DNA of 41,585 bases. It comes from a virus. The stretch spans positions 1 to 41,585 of IMG/VR virus record IMGVR_UViG_3300000234_000008. One strand, 5' to 3'. This document shows positions 5,458 to 13,460 of this stretch, in pieces. A program made the translations under genes and the position numbers. A model generated the notes under the pieces. It had not been told where the DNA came from and did not search any database. It saw only the letters and a list, made by a program, of their open reading frames with translations. How positions within the stretch are numbered: the stretch's first letter is position 1; each line of letters begins with the position of its first letter.

Positions 5458-6304
5458 CGTGGCTGGCCTCGTCTCGCAGCAGATCCAGCGACGGCGCGCG
5501 CAGATGACGTCGATGGGCGGGAGCCCCAGGCTCCGGCGCCGAGTAGCCCCTCAGCATCCCCCGAAGGCCATCGAGCGAGCGTACCTCCGGTATCTGCTCG
5601 ATTTCCTGCGCGAGGCACGGGACCTCACCAGGGCGATTCTGATTCCGCAGTTGTCGGCGCTTGCCGTTCGCACAGATGCGCAGCGCCAGGACGATCGTCC
5701 GAAGCGCGCAAAATCCATCGTGGACAACCTTCGCCGGGCATCGGCAGGGAACGAGGTGCGCCTGGGCGAGCAGATTCGCGAGTTCGGTCGGCGCACCACC
5801 GAGTACCAGGGCAGCCAACTGCAGCTGCAGATCCGCACTGCGGTCGGGGTGGAGGTGCCGCTGCGCGATGCGGGCGTGGGCGAGAAACTGCGTGACTGGA
5901 CGACGGAGAACGTGTCGCTCATCAAATCGCTACCCAGCGAGACCTTCGATCGCATCGAGCGAATCGTTCTCAGCGGCGTCAACGACGGTCGGCGCTGGGA
6001 GGAGATCGCCAAAGACATCGAGGAGAGGTTCGAGGTGTCGGAGCGCAGGGCGGCGCTCATTGCCCGCGACCAGGTGGGCAAATTCTATGGGGCCGTGAAC
6101 AAGGCGCGCCAGACCGAGCTCGGGCTCACGCACTATTTCTGGCGCACCGAGCGAGACGAGCGCGTGCGGCCGGCACACGTCGACCGCGAGGGGAACAGGT
6201 ACTCCTGGAAGAGCCCTCCGGCAGACGGGCACCCCGGGCAGCCAATCAACTGCCGCTGCACAGCCGAGCCCGACTTCGGCGCTCTGCTCGACGACCTCGA
6301 GTGA
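5447..6304 (+). CDS. Minor head protein, Mu gpF-like head morphogenesis
   Basis: 285 residues. The C-terminal half carries the signature of the phage head morphogenesis family (SPP1 gp7/Mu gpF): RRAALIARDQVGKFYGAVNKARQ, HYFWRTERDERVRPAHVDREG, and then PGQPINCRCTAEP with the conserved Cys pair. The N-terminal half is mostly helical (AYLRYLLDFLREARDLTRAIL). The protein enters the procapsid with the portal and is thought to assist assembly or DNA entry. It overlaps the portal gene, the standard order in Mu-like and related phages. The ATG at 5447 puts 11 bases of overlap; a GTG at 5458 is a possible alternative. Confidence 0.85.
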   Translation: MRRDVAGLVSQQIQRRRAQMTSMGGSPRLRRRVAPQHPPKAIERAYLRYLLDFLREARDLTRAILIPQLSALAVRTDAQRQDDRPKRAKSIVDNLRRASAGNEVRLGEQIREFGRRTTEYQGSQLQLQIRTAVGVEVPLRDAGVGEKLRDWTTENVSLIKSLPSETFDRIERIVLSGVNDGRRWEEIAKDIEERFEVSERRAALIARDQVGKFYGAVNKARQTELGLTHYFWRTERDERVRPAHVDREGNRYSWKSPPADGHPGQPINCRCTAEPDFGALLDDLE

Positions 6305-6307
6305 GGG

Positions 6308-6313
6308 TATGGT
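6308..6313 (+). promoter_or_regulatory. TATGGT, candidate -10 box before the protease/scaffold gene
   Basis: TATGGT stands 7 bases before the ATG at 6321, in the 16-base gap after the gpF-like gene. The GGTGGG between them could also serve as a weak ribosome-binding site, so this instance is less clear than the portal one. Confidence 0.25.
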
Positions 6314-6320
6314 GGGTGGC

Positions 6321-7529
6321 ATGAGCGTCCAGCGCATCGACCGAGGGGAGCTACAGAAGCCGTCGAAGCTGGCGAACGGCTGGCTGCGCGTCGACGGCAA
6401 GCTGACCCGCACCGGCGTGTTCGCGTACCGCCTTGGCGACGGGAAGGTGCGCCGGGAACTTCGTCTGCCCGAGGAGGTCTTCCACGCCGACGCCCTGGAA
6501 AGTTTCGGCCTCGTCCCGGTCACTGACGAGCACCCCCCGGCATTCCTCGACGCAGCGAACACGAAGGAGTTCGCGCGCGGAGCCGTCGCGGCTGGTCCTC
6601 GCCAGTCCGGGAGGTTCGTCGTTGGTGAACTGCTCGTCACCGACGCGGCACTGATTGAGAAACTCGAGAGCGGAACCGCGCGCGAACTCTCCTGCGGATA
6701 CAACTGCGACCTCGAAGAGGAGGCTGGCGTCTCGGAAGACGGCGAGCACTACGACGCGATCCAGCGGAACATCCGAGGCAATCATGTGGCCGTCGTCCAG
6801 AAGGGTCGGGCAGGCCCGGAGGCTCGGGTGCGCATGGATGGCGCAGGCGTGGAGATCGACACCTCACATGATCGGGTGATATCGATCTCCCCCCAGAACC
6901 ACCCGGGCCCGGAATGGGCCGTCCAGAAAGGCCACGTTCACATGAAGATCCGCATCGATGGCGTCGACTACGAGGTGAGCAACGAGCAGACGGTGCAAGC
7001 GTTTGCACGCCTCGAGAAGCAGCGCGCTGACGCCCTGGCTGCGGCCGAGTCCGCTGCGAAGACGGCCAGCGAGGTCGCTGAGAAGCTCCAGGCGAAACTC
7101 GACGAGGCCGGCGAGGCGCTGAAGAAGAAGGACGCCGAGCTCGCCGAGCTCCCGAAGAAGATCGCCGAGAAGATCGCGGCCCGCTCCGGGCTCGAAACGA
7201 AAGCCCGCCAGGTGCTCGGAGCCAAGGCGAAGCTGGACGGCGACGACGCGAAGCTGCGGATCGCGGTCATCCAGAAGATCAACCCCGCCTTCGATGGGGC
7301 CGGGAAGTCCGAGGCGTACATCGAGGCGCGGTTCGACGCCGCGCTCGAGACCTTCGCCGACGGCGAGTGCAGCGCGCAGGTGCTCTCCGACGCCCGCACC
7401 GCGGTCGACCCTGCGGAGAACACCGACGCCACCGAGGAGGTGGACGCCGATGCCGCATACCAGAAGATGCGCAAGGACAACGCCGACGCGTGGAAGCGCA
7501 CGCTGAAGCGGGGCGGCATCGAGGTCTGA
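6321..7529 (+). CDS. DUF2213 prohead protease fused to scaffold
   Basis: 402 residues from ATG 6321 (an in-frame ATG at 6309 is possible). The N-terminal half has the DUF2213/prohead-protease pattern: LRVDGKLTRTGVFAYR, DEHPPAFLDA, ARELSCGYNCDLE near residue 125, where the serine is the likely nucleophile, and GNHVAVVQKGRAG near 155, with the histidine. From about residue 250 it is a charged coiled coil (ALKKKDAELAELPKKIAEK) typical of internal scaffolds, ending in a basic RTLKRGGIEV. An internal ATG at 6942 with AGAAAGG upstream could give a separate scaffold, as in nested lambda C/Nu3 genes. The protein should build the procapsid and then clear it by proteolysis. Confidence 0.85.
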   Translation: MSVQRIDRGELQKPSKLANGWLRVDGKLTRTGVFAYRLGDGKVRRELRLPEEVFHADALESFGLVPVTDEHPPAFLDAANTKEFARGAVAAGPRQSGRFVVGELLVTDAALIEKLESGTARELSCGYNCDLEEEAGVSEDGEHYDAIQRNIRGNHVAVVQKGRAGPEARVRMDGAGVEIDTSHDRVISISPQNHPGPEWAVQKGHVHMKIRIDGVDYEVSNEQTVQAFARLEKQRADALAAAESAAKTASEVAEKLQAKLDEAGEALKKKDAELAELPKKIAEKIAARSGLETKARQVLGAKAKLDGDDAKLRIAVIQKINPAFDGAGKSEAYIEARFDAALETFADGECSAQVLSDARTAVDPAENTDATEEVDADAAYQKMRKDNADAWKRTLKRGGIEV

Positions 7530-7630
7530 GAGATGACCCCCGGACGAGTCTTCGTTCGCTTGGCGCGCTCGTGATGGCGCTCGGCGCATGATGCAGGGGA
7601 ACCAAACCCGCAGCACCCAGGAGAGACACC

Positions 7631-8173
7631 ATGCCGATTAGTACCCTGTCGTACGACGAGCAGAGCCGGGCCTTCGCCGGCATGAAGTGCGCCCTCCGCG
7701 AGGACGCAATCGAGACCTACGTCCAGGGCGAGGTTTCGGCCGAAGTCCCGTTCGGCGTCGTGGTTGCCGAGGGCGCCGCCTCTACCGTTGCAGGCACGCC
7801 CGACAAGGCGGTCCTGATGGTCGATGCGAACAGCAAGCCAGCCGGTGTGCTGATGCATGCGCACAACTTCGATCGCGAGACGCAACTGGGGCTCATCGGC
7901 GTGAAGCCGACGAACCTCATCAGCGTGATGAAGCAGGGCCAGGTGTACGCGCTGTCCGAAGGCGCCTGCACCAAGGGCGGCCAGGTCTTCGTTCGGTACG
8001 CCACGGGCTCCGGTGGCTCGCAGAAGGGCGTTGTTCGCGCCGATGCCAACGCTACTACGGCAGTTCTTTGCCGGGGCTTGTCGTTCGCGGAGACGAAGAC
8101 CTCGCACGGCGACGGGCTCGTGAAGCTCGATGTCGACATGCTGAACATCCCGGCCATCACCGGCCTGACCTGA
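7631..8173 (+). CDS. Head decoration/structural cement protein
   Basis: 180 residues, ATG 7631 with CAGGAGAGACACC upstream, the same strong ribosome-binding site as the left-end genes. The beta-rich, glycine-containing sequence (PFGVVVAEGAAS, DKAVLMVDANSKPAGVLMH, GQVYALSEGACTKGGQVFVRY) matches the small structural proteins that always lie just before DUF2184-type capsid genes and that stabilise the capsid lattice. No catalytic motif. A gap of about 100 bases separates it from the protease gene, and 34 bases from the capsid gene, so the pair is probably expressed together at high level. Confidence 0.75.
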   Translation: MPISTLSYDEQSRAFAGMKCALREDAIETYVQGEVSAEVPFGVVVAEGAASTVAGTPDKAVLMVDANSKPAGVLMHAHNFDRETQLGLIGVKPTNLISVMKQGQVYALSEGACTKGGQVFVRYATGSGGSQKGVVRADANATTAVLCRGLSFAETKTSHGDGLVKLDVDMLNIPAITGLT

Positions 8174-8207
8174 ACCCTGAGCAACAGCAACACCCAAGGA
8201 GAACACC

Positions 8208-9134
8208 ATGACGCGGGCGATGCGCCGGATGGACCAGTTGGATGCAGCCGAGAACGTCTTCTTCAGCCGCGCGCTGGAGATGATCAAGGCGCGCACGTAC
8301 AACAGAAAATACCCAAACCTGCGCGCCAAGGATTTCATCCCGCTCGATCCGGAGATCGACAACGCGGTCGAGACGATCCGCCTGCGCAGCTACACGCAGT
8401 TCGGCATCGCGAAGCTGCTCGCCAGCTACGCCGACGACCTGCCCCGCGCCGACGTGAAGGCCGAAGAGGAGACCTTTTCGGTGAAGGGCATCGGCGCCAG
8501 CTACGGCTACAATCTGCAGGAGGTTCGCGCCGCGTCGAGGGCTGGCGTGTCTCTCGACGCGACGAAGGCGGCTGCCGCGCGCCGGGCCGTGGAGGTCGTC
8601 ATCGACCGCGTCCTCGCATCGGGCGACCTGGCGACGGGCCTGCGAGGGCTTCTGAATCAGCCCAACGCGCTGAACTTCGTCGTCCCCGACCCGGGCTCCG
8701 GTCCCGAGTGGACGGTCAAGACGCCGCAGCAGATCGTCGACGACATGATTGGCATCTGCGAGTACATCATCACGCAGACCAACGAGGTGGAGAGCCCGAA
8801 CATGCTCCTCCTGCCCCGGGCGCAGTACACGCTGATCCGCACGAAGCGGTTCGATGTCAGCAGCGACAAGACCATCCTGCAGTGGTTCCAGGCGACCTAT
8901 CCGAACGTGATGGTCGATACCTGGTATCGACTCAAGCAGGTCGGCCCCGGTATGTCTGACCGCATGGTGGCGTACTCGATGACGCCCGATCACCTGCAGG
9001 CGGCCATCCCGCAGGAGTTCGAGCAGTTGCCCGTGCAGGAGCGCAACCTCGAGTTCGTGGTGCCCTGCCACGCTCGCGTGGGCGGCGTGCATGTGTACTA
9101 CCCGCTGTCGATGGCTTACGGCGACGGGATTTAG
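8208..9134 (+). CDS. Major capsid protein (DUF2184 type)
   Basis: 308 residues, ATG 8208 with CCAAGGAGAACACC upstream. The sequence fits the DUF2184 capsid family: an N-terminal arm with FFSRALEMIKARTYNRKYP, then FSVKGIGASYGYNLQEVRAA, a loop region LRGLLNQPNALNF, SPNMLLLPRAQYTLI in the A-domain, and the C-terminal strand ending FVVPCHARVGGVHVYYPLSM. The position after the protease/scaffold and decoration genes and before a strong terminator is the classic place for the most abundant virion protein. It should adopt the HK97 fold. Confidence 0.85.
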   Translation: MTRAMRRMDQLDAAENVFFSRALEMIKARTYNRKYPNLRAKDFIPLDPEIDNAVETIRLRSYTQFGIAKLLASYADDLPRADVKAEEETFSVKGIGASYGYNLQEVRAASRAGVSLDATKAAAARRAVEVVIDRVLASGDLATGLRGLLNQPNALNFVVPDPGSGPEWTVKTPQQIVDDMIGICEYIITQTNEVESPNMLLLPRAQYTLIRTKRFDVSSDKTILQWFQATYPNVMVDTWYRLKQVGPGMSDRMVAYSMTPDHLQAAIPQEFEQLPVQERNLEFVVPCHARVGGVHVYYPLSMAYGDGI

Positions 9135-9166
9135 GTAAGTCGAGATCCCAGGACAGGGAGAGGAAG

Positions 9167-9200
9167 CGAAAGCCCCGGCGTTGCTCAGCCGGGGCTTTCG
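9167..9200 (+). terminator. Strong intrinsic terminator after the capsid gene
   Basis: A perfect 13-bp stem, CGAAAGCCCCGGC (9167-9179) with GCCGGGGCTTTCG (9188-9200), around the 8-base loop GTTGCTCA, is followed by TGTTTCT. It lies 32 bases after the capsid stop codon. The stem is exceptionally GC-rich and the T-stretch short, so termination may be partial and serve to raise capsid over downstream gene expression. Confidence 0.85.
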
Positions 9201-9237
9201 TGTTTCTACTCCGGCCCACTACGAAGGAGAGATCACC

Positions 9238-9618
9238 GTGCTGATCAAGAACAACCTGCCGTCCATCATCGGAACGAAGTTCGCCGGAGACTTCCTGCGC
9301 CTGCTGCCCGGCGTGAACTCGTTCACCACGAGGGAGTGGAAGGCGTTCGACCTCCCGGTGATTAGGTTTCACATCGGCGAGGGCAACATCGAGATCGTCG
9401 AAGAGAAGTCCGAGACGAAGCTCGGCGACATGAACGCCAAGGAGGCCGCGAAGTTGGTGGCGTCCACCGTCGACAAGGGGTTGCTTGAGCGCTGGGCTGC
9501 CGACGAGAGCCGCAAGGTGGTCCTCGACGCCATCGAGAAGCAGATGGACGCGATCGCCGTGAAGACCCCCGTCGATGGCGAAGCCGCCGCCGAGACCCCC
9601 GACAAAGACGAGGTCTGA
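9238..9618 (+). CDS. Hypothetical head/neck-region protein
   Basis: 126 residues. GTG at 9238 is chosen because AAGGAGA lies 7 bases upstream; an earlier TTG-type start would place the gene inside the terminator. It begins VLIKNNLPSIIGTKFAG, continues LPGVNSFTTREWKAF and has a helical, charged second half (KEAAKLVASTVDKGLLERW). This short 'capsid-downstream' protein occurs in the same place in many Mu-like and related phages, but no name was recalled. It is likely a virion-associated or assembly protein by position only. Confidence 0.55.
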   Translation: MLIKNNLPSIIGTKFAGDFLRLLPGVNSFTTREWKAFDLPVIRFHIGEGNIEIVEEKSETKLGDMNAKEAAKLVASTVDKGLLERWAADESRKVVLDAIEKQMDAIAVKTPVDGEAAAETPDKDEV

Positions 9619-9623
9619 TCGAC

Positions 9624-9869
9624 ATGGGCGACTGGAGCGTGACCATCCGAGGCGTTGGGCCGCACCACAACCAGCAGCCAACCGACGTGGAGCAGATCGC
9701 AGCGAAGGCGATCGTCCAGTTGAAGGAAGCCGGGCACAACGTGGTGTCGGCCACAGTCATCACTGGTAGCGAGATCGACCTTGGCTCCATGGCCGACGTG
9801 CAGATGGCCGATGCGCTGGTGCCAGATCAGCGCACCCACGCCGACAAGGCGCAGGAGCGGAGAGGCTGA
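9624..9869 (+). CDS. Small hypothetical protein in the head-completion module
   Basis: 81 residues, ATG 9624, five bases after the upstream stop codon. The sequence begins MGDWSVTIRGVGPHHNQQP and has a helix (VEQIAAKAIVQLKEAGHN) followed by a strand (VVSATVITGSEIDL). No family was recognised and no ribosome-binding site is strong, so translation is probably coupled to the upstream gene. Note that it starts with a histidine-rich turn (GPHHNQ), which could bind metal. Role unknown. Confidence 0.5.
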   Translation: MGDWSVTIRGVGPHHNQQPTDVEQIAAKAIVQLKEAGHNVVSATVITGSEIDLGSMADVQMADALVPDQRTHADKAQERRG

Positions 9870-9872
9870 CCT

Positions 9873-10274
9873 GTGGCGCTGACGATCACCAAGCGCGACA
9901 TCTGGATGGAGGCACCCGAGCTCGAGTGCGGGGCCGTCGATGCCGATGTGCTGGATCGGTACATCGCCCAGGCCGCGCTCGAAGTGAACGTCGCTGCAGC
10001 GGGATCGCAAGAGAAGGCGAACCGACTCGGCGTTCTACTCGTCGCGCACATGGCGACGGGGTGGAGGACTCGCAAGGGCGGTGCCTCTGGATTTGCCAGC
10101 CCAGCCGGGCCCCTCACCAGCGTCTCGGTGGGCGGGGTGGCCAAGTCGTTCGCCAACCCAGTGGAATCGTCTGAGGGTCTGTCGGCGAGCTCCAAGCTGA
10201 TGGGCACCACGAGCTATGGGCGCGAGTTCATCCGCCTCGTGCGCCTGTGGAGCCCGCGCGCGAGCGTGACATGA
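9873..10274 (+). CDS. Head-completion/adaptor protein (DUF4054-like)
   Basis: 133 residues from GTG 9873. The order of elements, AAPELEC-like start, LDRYIAQAALEVNVAA, then LGVLLVAHMATGW and a serine/glycine-rich PAGPLTSVSVGGVAKSFA, followed by TSYGREFIRLVRLW, is that of DUF4054 and Mu gp36-like adaptor proteins that sit under the portal. The motif 'T.YG..F..L.R' near the end is particularly typical. It closes with a 4-base overlap (ATGA) with the next gene. Likely part of the neck joining head to tail. Confidence 0.65.
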   Translation: MALTITKRDIWMEAPELECGAVDADVLDRYIAQAALEVNVAAAGSQEKANRLGVLLVAHMATGWRTRKGGASGFASPAGPLTSVSVGGVAKSFANPVESSEGLSASSKLMGTTSYGREFIRLVRLWSPRASVT

Positions 10275-10729
10275 AGTCGTCACGCCGCGTCAGCGGCGAT
10301 GGGCTGAAGCGCCTGCAGGCGTCGGCGAAGCAACTGGAGGGGAAGCCGCGAGTGAAGATCGGTGTCCTCGGTAGTGGCTATCACGGCCCCGATCTCACGA
10401 ATGCCGAACTCGCCGCCATCCACGAGTTCGGAGCTCCGCGCGCAAACATCCCCGAGCGCTCCTTCCTCCGGGGCACCTTCGACGCGAAGAACCGCGAGTG
10501 GCAAAAGTTCGCGGAGAAATTGCTCAAGGCCATCGCCGCAGGTCGCATCGACGCAGATCAGGCACTCGGGCTCCTGGGCGAGCGGGCTGTCGCAGACGTG
10601 CGGAAGACCATTCGGAACGGCATCGCCCCTCCGCTGAAGGCAGCAACCGTGCGCCGCAAGGGCTCATCGAAGCCGCTCATCGACACCGGGCGGCTCCTGC
10701 AGAGCATCAGCTGGTCCATCGAACGATGA
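10271..10729 (+). CDS. Virion morphogenesis/neck protein (HK97 gp10/Mu gpG-like)
   Basis: 152 residues, ATG 10271 in ATGA overlap with the previous gene. Its signature is AAIHEFGAPRANIPERSFLRGTF, which closely matches phage virion morphogenesis and neck proteins ('IHEFG...IPERSFLR'). The second half is helical (KFAEKLLKAIAAGRIDADQAL) and ends RRKGSSKPLIDTGRLLQSISWSI, another conserved piece ('K..PLIDTG.L..S'). Such proteins lie on the neck or tail terminator and are needed for joining heads and tails. Confidence 0.8.
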   Translation: MKSSRRVSGDGLKRLQASAKQLEGKPRVKIGVLGSGYHGPDLTNAELAAIHEFGAPRANIPERSFLRGTFDAKNREWQKFAEKLLKAIAAGRIDADQALGLLGERAVADVRKTIRNGIAPPLKAATVRRKGSSKPLIDTGRLLQSISWSIER

Positions 10730-10747
10730 TCTGAAAGGCTGGGCGGC

Positions 10748-11107
10748 GTGGACGACATGGCCGATGTCATTGCGCTGCTGGCCTCGGGCACCTACTCGGT
10801 GACTCGTCCGGGCATCACGGGGATCGACAGCGGGCGCAGGGTAGCCGGTGTCACCACGAGCTTCTCGATCACGGCGTCTGTGCAGCCAGCCAGTGGGCGA
10901 CAGATGGATCGCCTGCCCGAAGGCTTGCGAGAGCGCGAAGGCATGACGCTCTGGACGCCGACCGAGCTTCGGACCGCCCAGGTCTCTGAGGGCATCGAAG
11001 CCGACCTCGTTTCCATCGACGGCTCGACCTTCGAGGTGGTCGCTATCGACCGATGGGCGGCGCTCGGGAACTACTACCGAGCCACCGTGACGAGGGTCCC
11101 AGCATGA
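10748..11107 (+). CDS. Head-tail connector (stopper-like) protein
   Basis: 119 residues from GTG 10748; ATG 10757 is a close alternative. The body reads beta-rich: YSVTRPGITGIDSGRRVAG, FSITASVQPASGRQMDRLPEGLR, MTLWTPTELRTA and FEVVAIDRWAALGNYYRATV. The motif 'SVQP..G....LPEG.R' is typical of small head-closure or stopper proteins lying between the gp10-like gene and the tail terminator in myophages. It ends with an ATGA overlap with the next gene. Function assigned from position and this motif. Confidence 0.6.
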   Translation: MDDMADVIALLASGTYSVTRPGITGIDSGRRVAGVTTSFSITASVQPASGRQMDRLPEGLREREGMTLWTPTELRTAQVSEGIEADLVSIDGSTFEVVAIDRWAALGNYYRATVTRVPA

Positions 11108-11652
11108 CTCCCTTGTTCTGGAGTCTGATCGAAGACGCCATCAGGGCGTGGGTGATTGCAGGGACCGGGCTTCCCCAGGGGCAGGTCTGGTTCGCGGATC
11201 AGGACATCCCGGCGTCCGAGCAGCAGCCCCGCGTAACGATTCGCATCGGCGGCACCGTCCAGCGCGGCCTCGACGAGACCCGCCACGACTACGACGCGGG
11301 GAGACCGGCAGGACAGGAGATCGAGTTCAGCGCGCGAGGCATGCGCGAGCTCACCGTCGACCTGCAGGCGTTTGCACCCACGCTAGTGGGCCCGGGCGCG
11401 ACCGCGCGCTCGTTGCTCGCGCAGGCGCAGGTGGCGATTAGTCTGCCGACGATTCGGGATGCCCTCAATGCTGCGGGGCTTGGCGTTTTGCAGGAGGGAG
11501 ACATCCAGCGAGTTCCGCTCGTGCGCGGAGGCATGCAGGAGGACCGCGCCACGCTGGCGGTGCTTTTCGCCGTGCAGGTGCAGGCCACCGAGCGGGCGAC
11601 CTTCATCGAGACGGTGGTGCTCGACCAGCCGTCCGACGTGAAGCCAGCGTAG
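11104..11652 (+). CDS. Neck/tail terminator protein (LIC_12616 family-like)
   Basis: 182 residues, ATG 11104 in ATGA overlap. The pattern VWFADQDIPASEQQPRVTIRI, ELTVDLQAFAP, and the long helix-strand ending GVLQEGDIQRVPLVRGGMQED followed by LAVLFAVQVQATERATFIETV matches LIC_12616-type phage neck terminator proteins, which cap the tail tube and receive the head. It is the last gene before the sheath gene, the usual position. After it, 60 bases hold a TAAGGT box and the ribosome-binding site of the sheath gene. Confidence 0.7.
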   Translation: MTPLFWSLIEDAIRAWVIAGTGLPQGQVWFADQDIPASEQQPRVTIRIGGTVQRGLDETRHDYDAGRPAGQEIEFSARGMRELTVDLQAFAPTLVGPGATARSLLAQAQVAISLPTIRDALNAAGLGVLQEGDIQRVPLVRGGMQEDRATLAVLFAVQVQATERATFIETVVLDQPSDVKPA

Positions 11653-11676
11653 ATCGTCAACCCCATGGCCATCAGA

Positions 11677-11682
11677 TAAGGT
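11677..11682 (+). promoter_or_regulatory. TAAGGT, candidate -10 box upstream of the sheath gene
   Basis: CAGATAAGGT lies in the 60-base gap between neck and sheath genes. It has the same GATANGGT look as the box before the gene at 18862, but here a 30-base leader with a good ribosome-binding site (CGGAGGCACACC) follows, so the mRNA would not be leaderless. A tail-module promoter is plausible. Confidence 0.35.
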
Positions 11683-11712
11683 GGCCGCGAACCGAAGCAC
11701 CGGAGGCACACC

Positions 11713-13011
11713 GTGTCCGCCATTCCCGACATCGTTCAGATCACGATCACCAGCGAGGCTTCGAAGGTCTCACAGGCAGGCTTCGGCATGCCGCTCATTC
11801 TGAGTGCGAGCGCTGCGTGGGTGGAGCGAGTACGCGAGTACGACTCACTGACCGCCGTGCAGGCCGACTTCGCCGCGTCGACACCCGAGTACAGGCAGGC
11901 ATCAAAGGTGTTTGGCCAGGCTCCCAGGCCCCCGAAGCTGCTCATCGGCCGGGCGGCGCTCAAGCCCACTCATCAGTACGCGATCGCCCCAGTCGCGCAG
12001 AACAACTACACCTACAAGGTGAAGGTAAACGGCACCGAGGTCTCGTACCTCTCTGACGGCACCGCGACGCTCAGCGAGATCATCCTCGGCCTGAAGGCGG
12101 CCATCGACGCGCTGGCGCTGCCCATCACCACGTCGGACCAGACGACGTTCCTGCGCGCACTGGCGAACTCGGCCGGTGCGTTCTTCGCCCTCTCGGCTAG
12201 CGACCCGAACGTCGGGCTGACGCAGGATCATGCCGACCCGGGCGTGGCCACCGACCTGGCTGCCATCGCGCTCGCGCGCAACGACTGGTACGGGCTGCTC
12301 ACTCACTTCAATAGCCGTGGCTACGTGGAGGCCGCTGCCGCCTGGGTGGAGGCGAACAAGAAGCTCTACGTGGTGGCCTCGTGCGACAGCGCGATGCGGA
12401 ACACCGTCTCGTCTGGGACCGACGATCTCGGCGAGTCGCTCAAGGCCCTCGCGTACAAGAAGACCGCCGTGATCGACTGCGCCGGGGCCGAGGACTTCCC
12501 CGACGCCGGGGCCATTGGCCGGTGCCTCCCGATCAGCCCTGGCGAGGAGACGTGGAAATTCAAGACGCTCGCTGGGGTCCCGGTGTTCGCATACACCGCG
12601 ACGCAGCGCTCGAACCTCCGCGCGAAGAACGTCAACTTCTACGAGGCGACGGCCGGGGTGAATATGCTGGAGGAGGGCTACTCGGCCTCGGGCGACTACA
12701 TCGATTTCGTGCGCTACCTCGACTTCCTCGAAGCCCGCATCGGCGAGCGCGTCTTCGGAAAGCTCTCGGCTCCCAACAAGGTGCCGTACACGGACAAGGG
12801 CATCGCCGTGGTGGCCTCGGAGATCAGCGGGCAACTGCAGAGCGACGAGACCCGCGAGGCCCTCGCCCCGGGCTGGACGGTCTCGGTGCCGAAGGCGGCC
12901 AACGCGACGTCGGCCGACAAGGCGTCCCGCACGCTGCGCGATGTGGCGTTCTCGGCGACCTACGCCGGGGCCATCCACAAGGTCATCATCTCCGGCAGCG
13001 TCGTCGTCTGA
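11713..13011 (+). CDS. Contractile tail sheath protein (DUF3383 type)
   Basis: 432 residues from GTG 11713 with CGGAGGCACACC upstream. The N-terminus MSAIPDIVQITITSEASKVS, the segment LTAVQADFAASTPEYRQASKVFGQ, PPKLLIGRA, and the C-terminal DVAFSATYAGAIHKVIISGSVV are typical of DUF3383 sheath proteins. The middle contains ARNDWYGLLTHFNSRGYVEAAAAW, also conserved. Sheath subunits form the contractile outer tail and drive the tube through the host envelope. Its presence makes this phage a myovirus. The tube gene follows directly. Confidence 0.9.
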   Translation: MSAIPDIVQITITSEASKVSQAGFGMPLILSASAAWVERVREYDSLTAVQADFAASTPEYRQASKVFGQAPRPPKLLIGRAALKPTHQYAIAPVAQNNYTYKVKVNGTEVSYLSDGTATLSEIILGLKAAIDALALPITTSDQTTFLRALANSAGAFFALSASDPNVGLTQDHADPGVATDLAAIALARNDWYGLLTHFNSRGYVEAAAAWVEANKKLYVVASCDSAMRNTVSSGTDDLGESLKALAYKKTAVIDCAGAEDFPDAGAIGRCLPISPGEETWKFKTLAGVPVFAYTATQRSNLRAKNVNFYEATAGVNMLEEGYSASGDYIDFVRYLDFLEARIGERVFGKLSAPNKVPYTDKGIAVVASEISGQLQSDETREALAPGWTVSVPKAANATSADKASRTLRDVAFSATYAGAIHKVIISGSVVV

Positions 13012-13032
13012 CGGGCCCACAAGGAGGAACAC

Positions 13033-13452
13033 TTGGAAACGTACGATCCCGCTCAGGTCTCTCTGGTCGTCGGTGGCAACATCATCGGCGGCTTCACCGA
13101 TGGCACCTTCATCCAGGTCTCGCGCGACGAGGATACCTGGACGCTTCTCACCGGGTCCGATGGCGAGGTGGCGCGCGCGCGCAACCACAACCGCGCCGGG
13201 AAGATTGTCGTCACGCTGATGCAGACCAGCCCGGCGAACGACATCCTCAGCGCGTTGCACAACCGCGACTACTTGACGGGCGTCCCGGCCGGGGCCACGC
13301 GCATCGCGGACGGGCTCGGCAACACCGTCATGAGCGGCGACGAGGCCTACGTTCTGAAGCCTGCTGACGTGTCCTTCGGCAAGGAGCTCGAGGCCCGCGA
13401 GTGGACCATCGTGGTGCCGAAGCTCGACGGCCTCGTTGGCGGGGCGGCCTGA
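13033..13452 (+). CDS. Tail tube protein (DUF3277-like)
   Basis: 139 residues from a TTG at 13033 with AAGGAGGAACAC, an excellent ribosome-binding site that fixes this start. The protein begins with YDPAQVSLVVGGNIIGGFTDG, followed by FIQVSRDEDTWTLLTGSDGEV, NRAGKIVVTLMQTSPANDIL and DVSFGKELEAREWTIVVP. These are the elements of DUF3277 tube proteins ('V...G..I.GF.DG.fI.v.r.ed.f....G.DGe..R...n...g.i.vtL.qtS..Nd.Ls'). It polymerises into the inner tail tube inside the sheath. Confidence 0.85.
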   Translation: METYDPAQVSLVVGGNIIGGFTDGTFIQVSRDEDTWTLLTGSDGEVARARNHNRAGKIVVTLMQTSPANDILSALHNRDYLTGVPAGATRIADGLGNTVMSGDEAYVLKPADVSFGKELEAREWTIVVPKLDGLVGGAA

Positions 13453-13460
13453 GGACTCGC

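Noticed and set aside
7530-7630. Promoter upstream of the decoration gene
   Set aside because: A TTGGCG (7560) and CATGAT (7587) pair has 21-bp spacing, too far from the usual 17, so not reported as a feature.
8157-9092. 311-codon minus-strand frame over the capsid gene
   Set aside because: Antisense shadow of the capsid gene; it also conflicts with the terminator and ribosome-binding-site layout.
11902-13260. 452-codon minus-strand frame over the sheath and tube genes
   Set aside because: Antisense to two convincing tail genes, no ribosome-binding site, low-complexity Arg/Gly-rich product.
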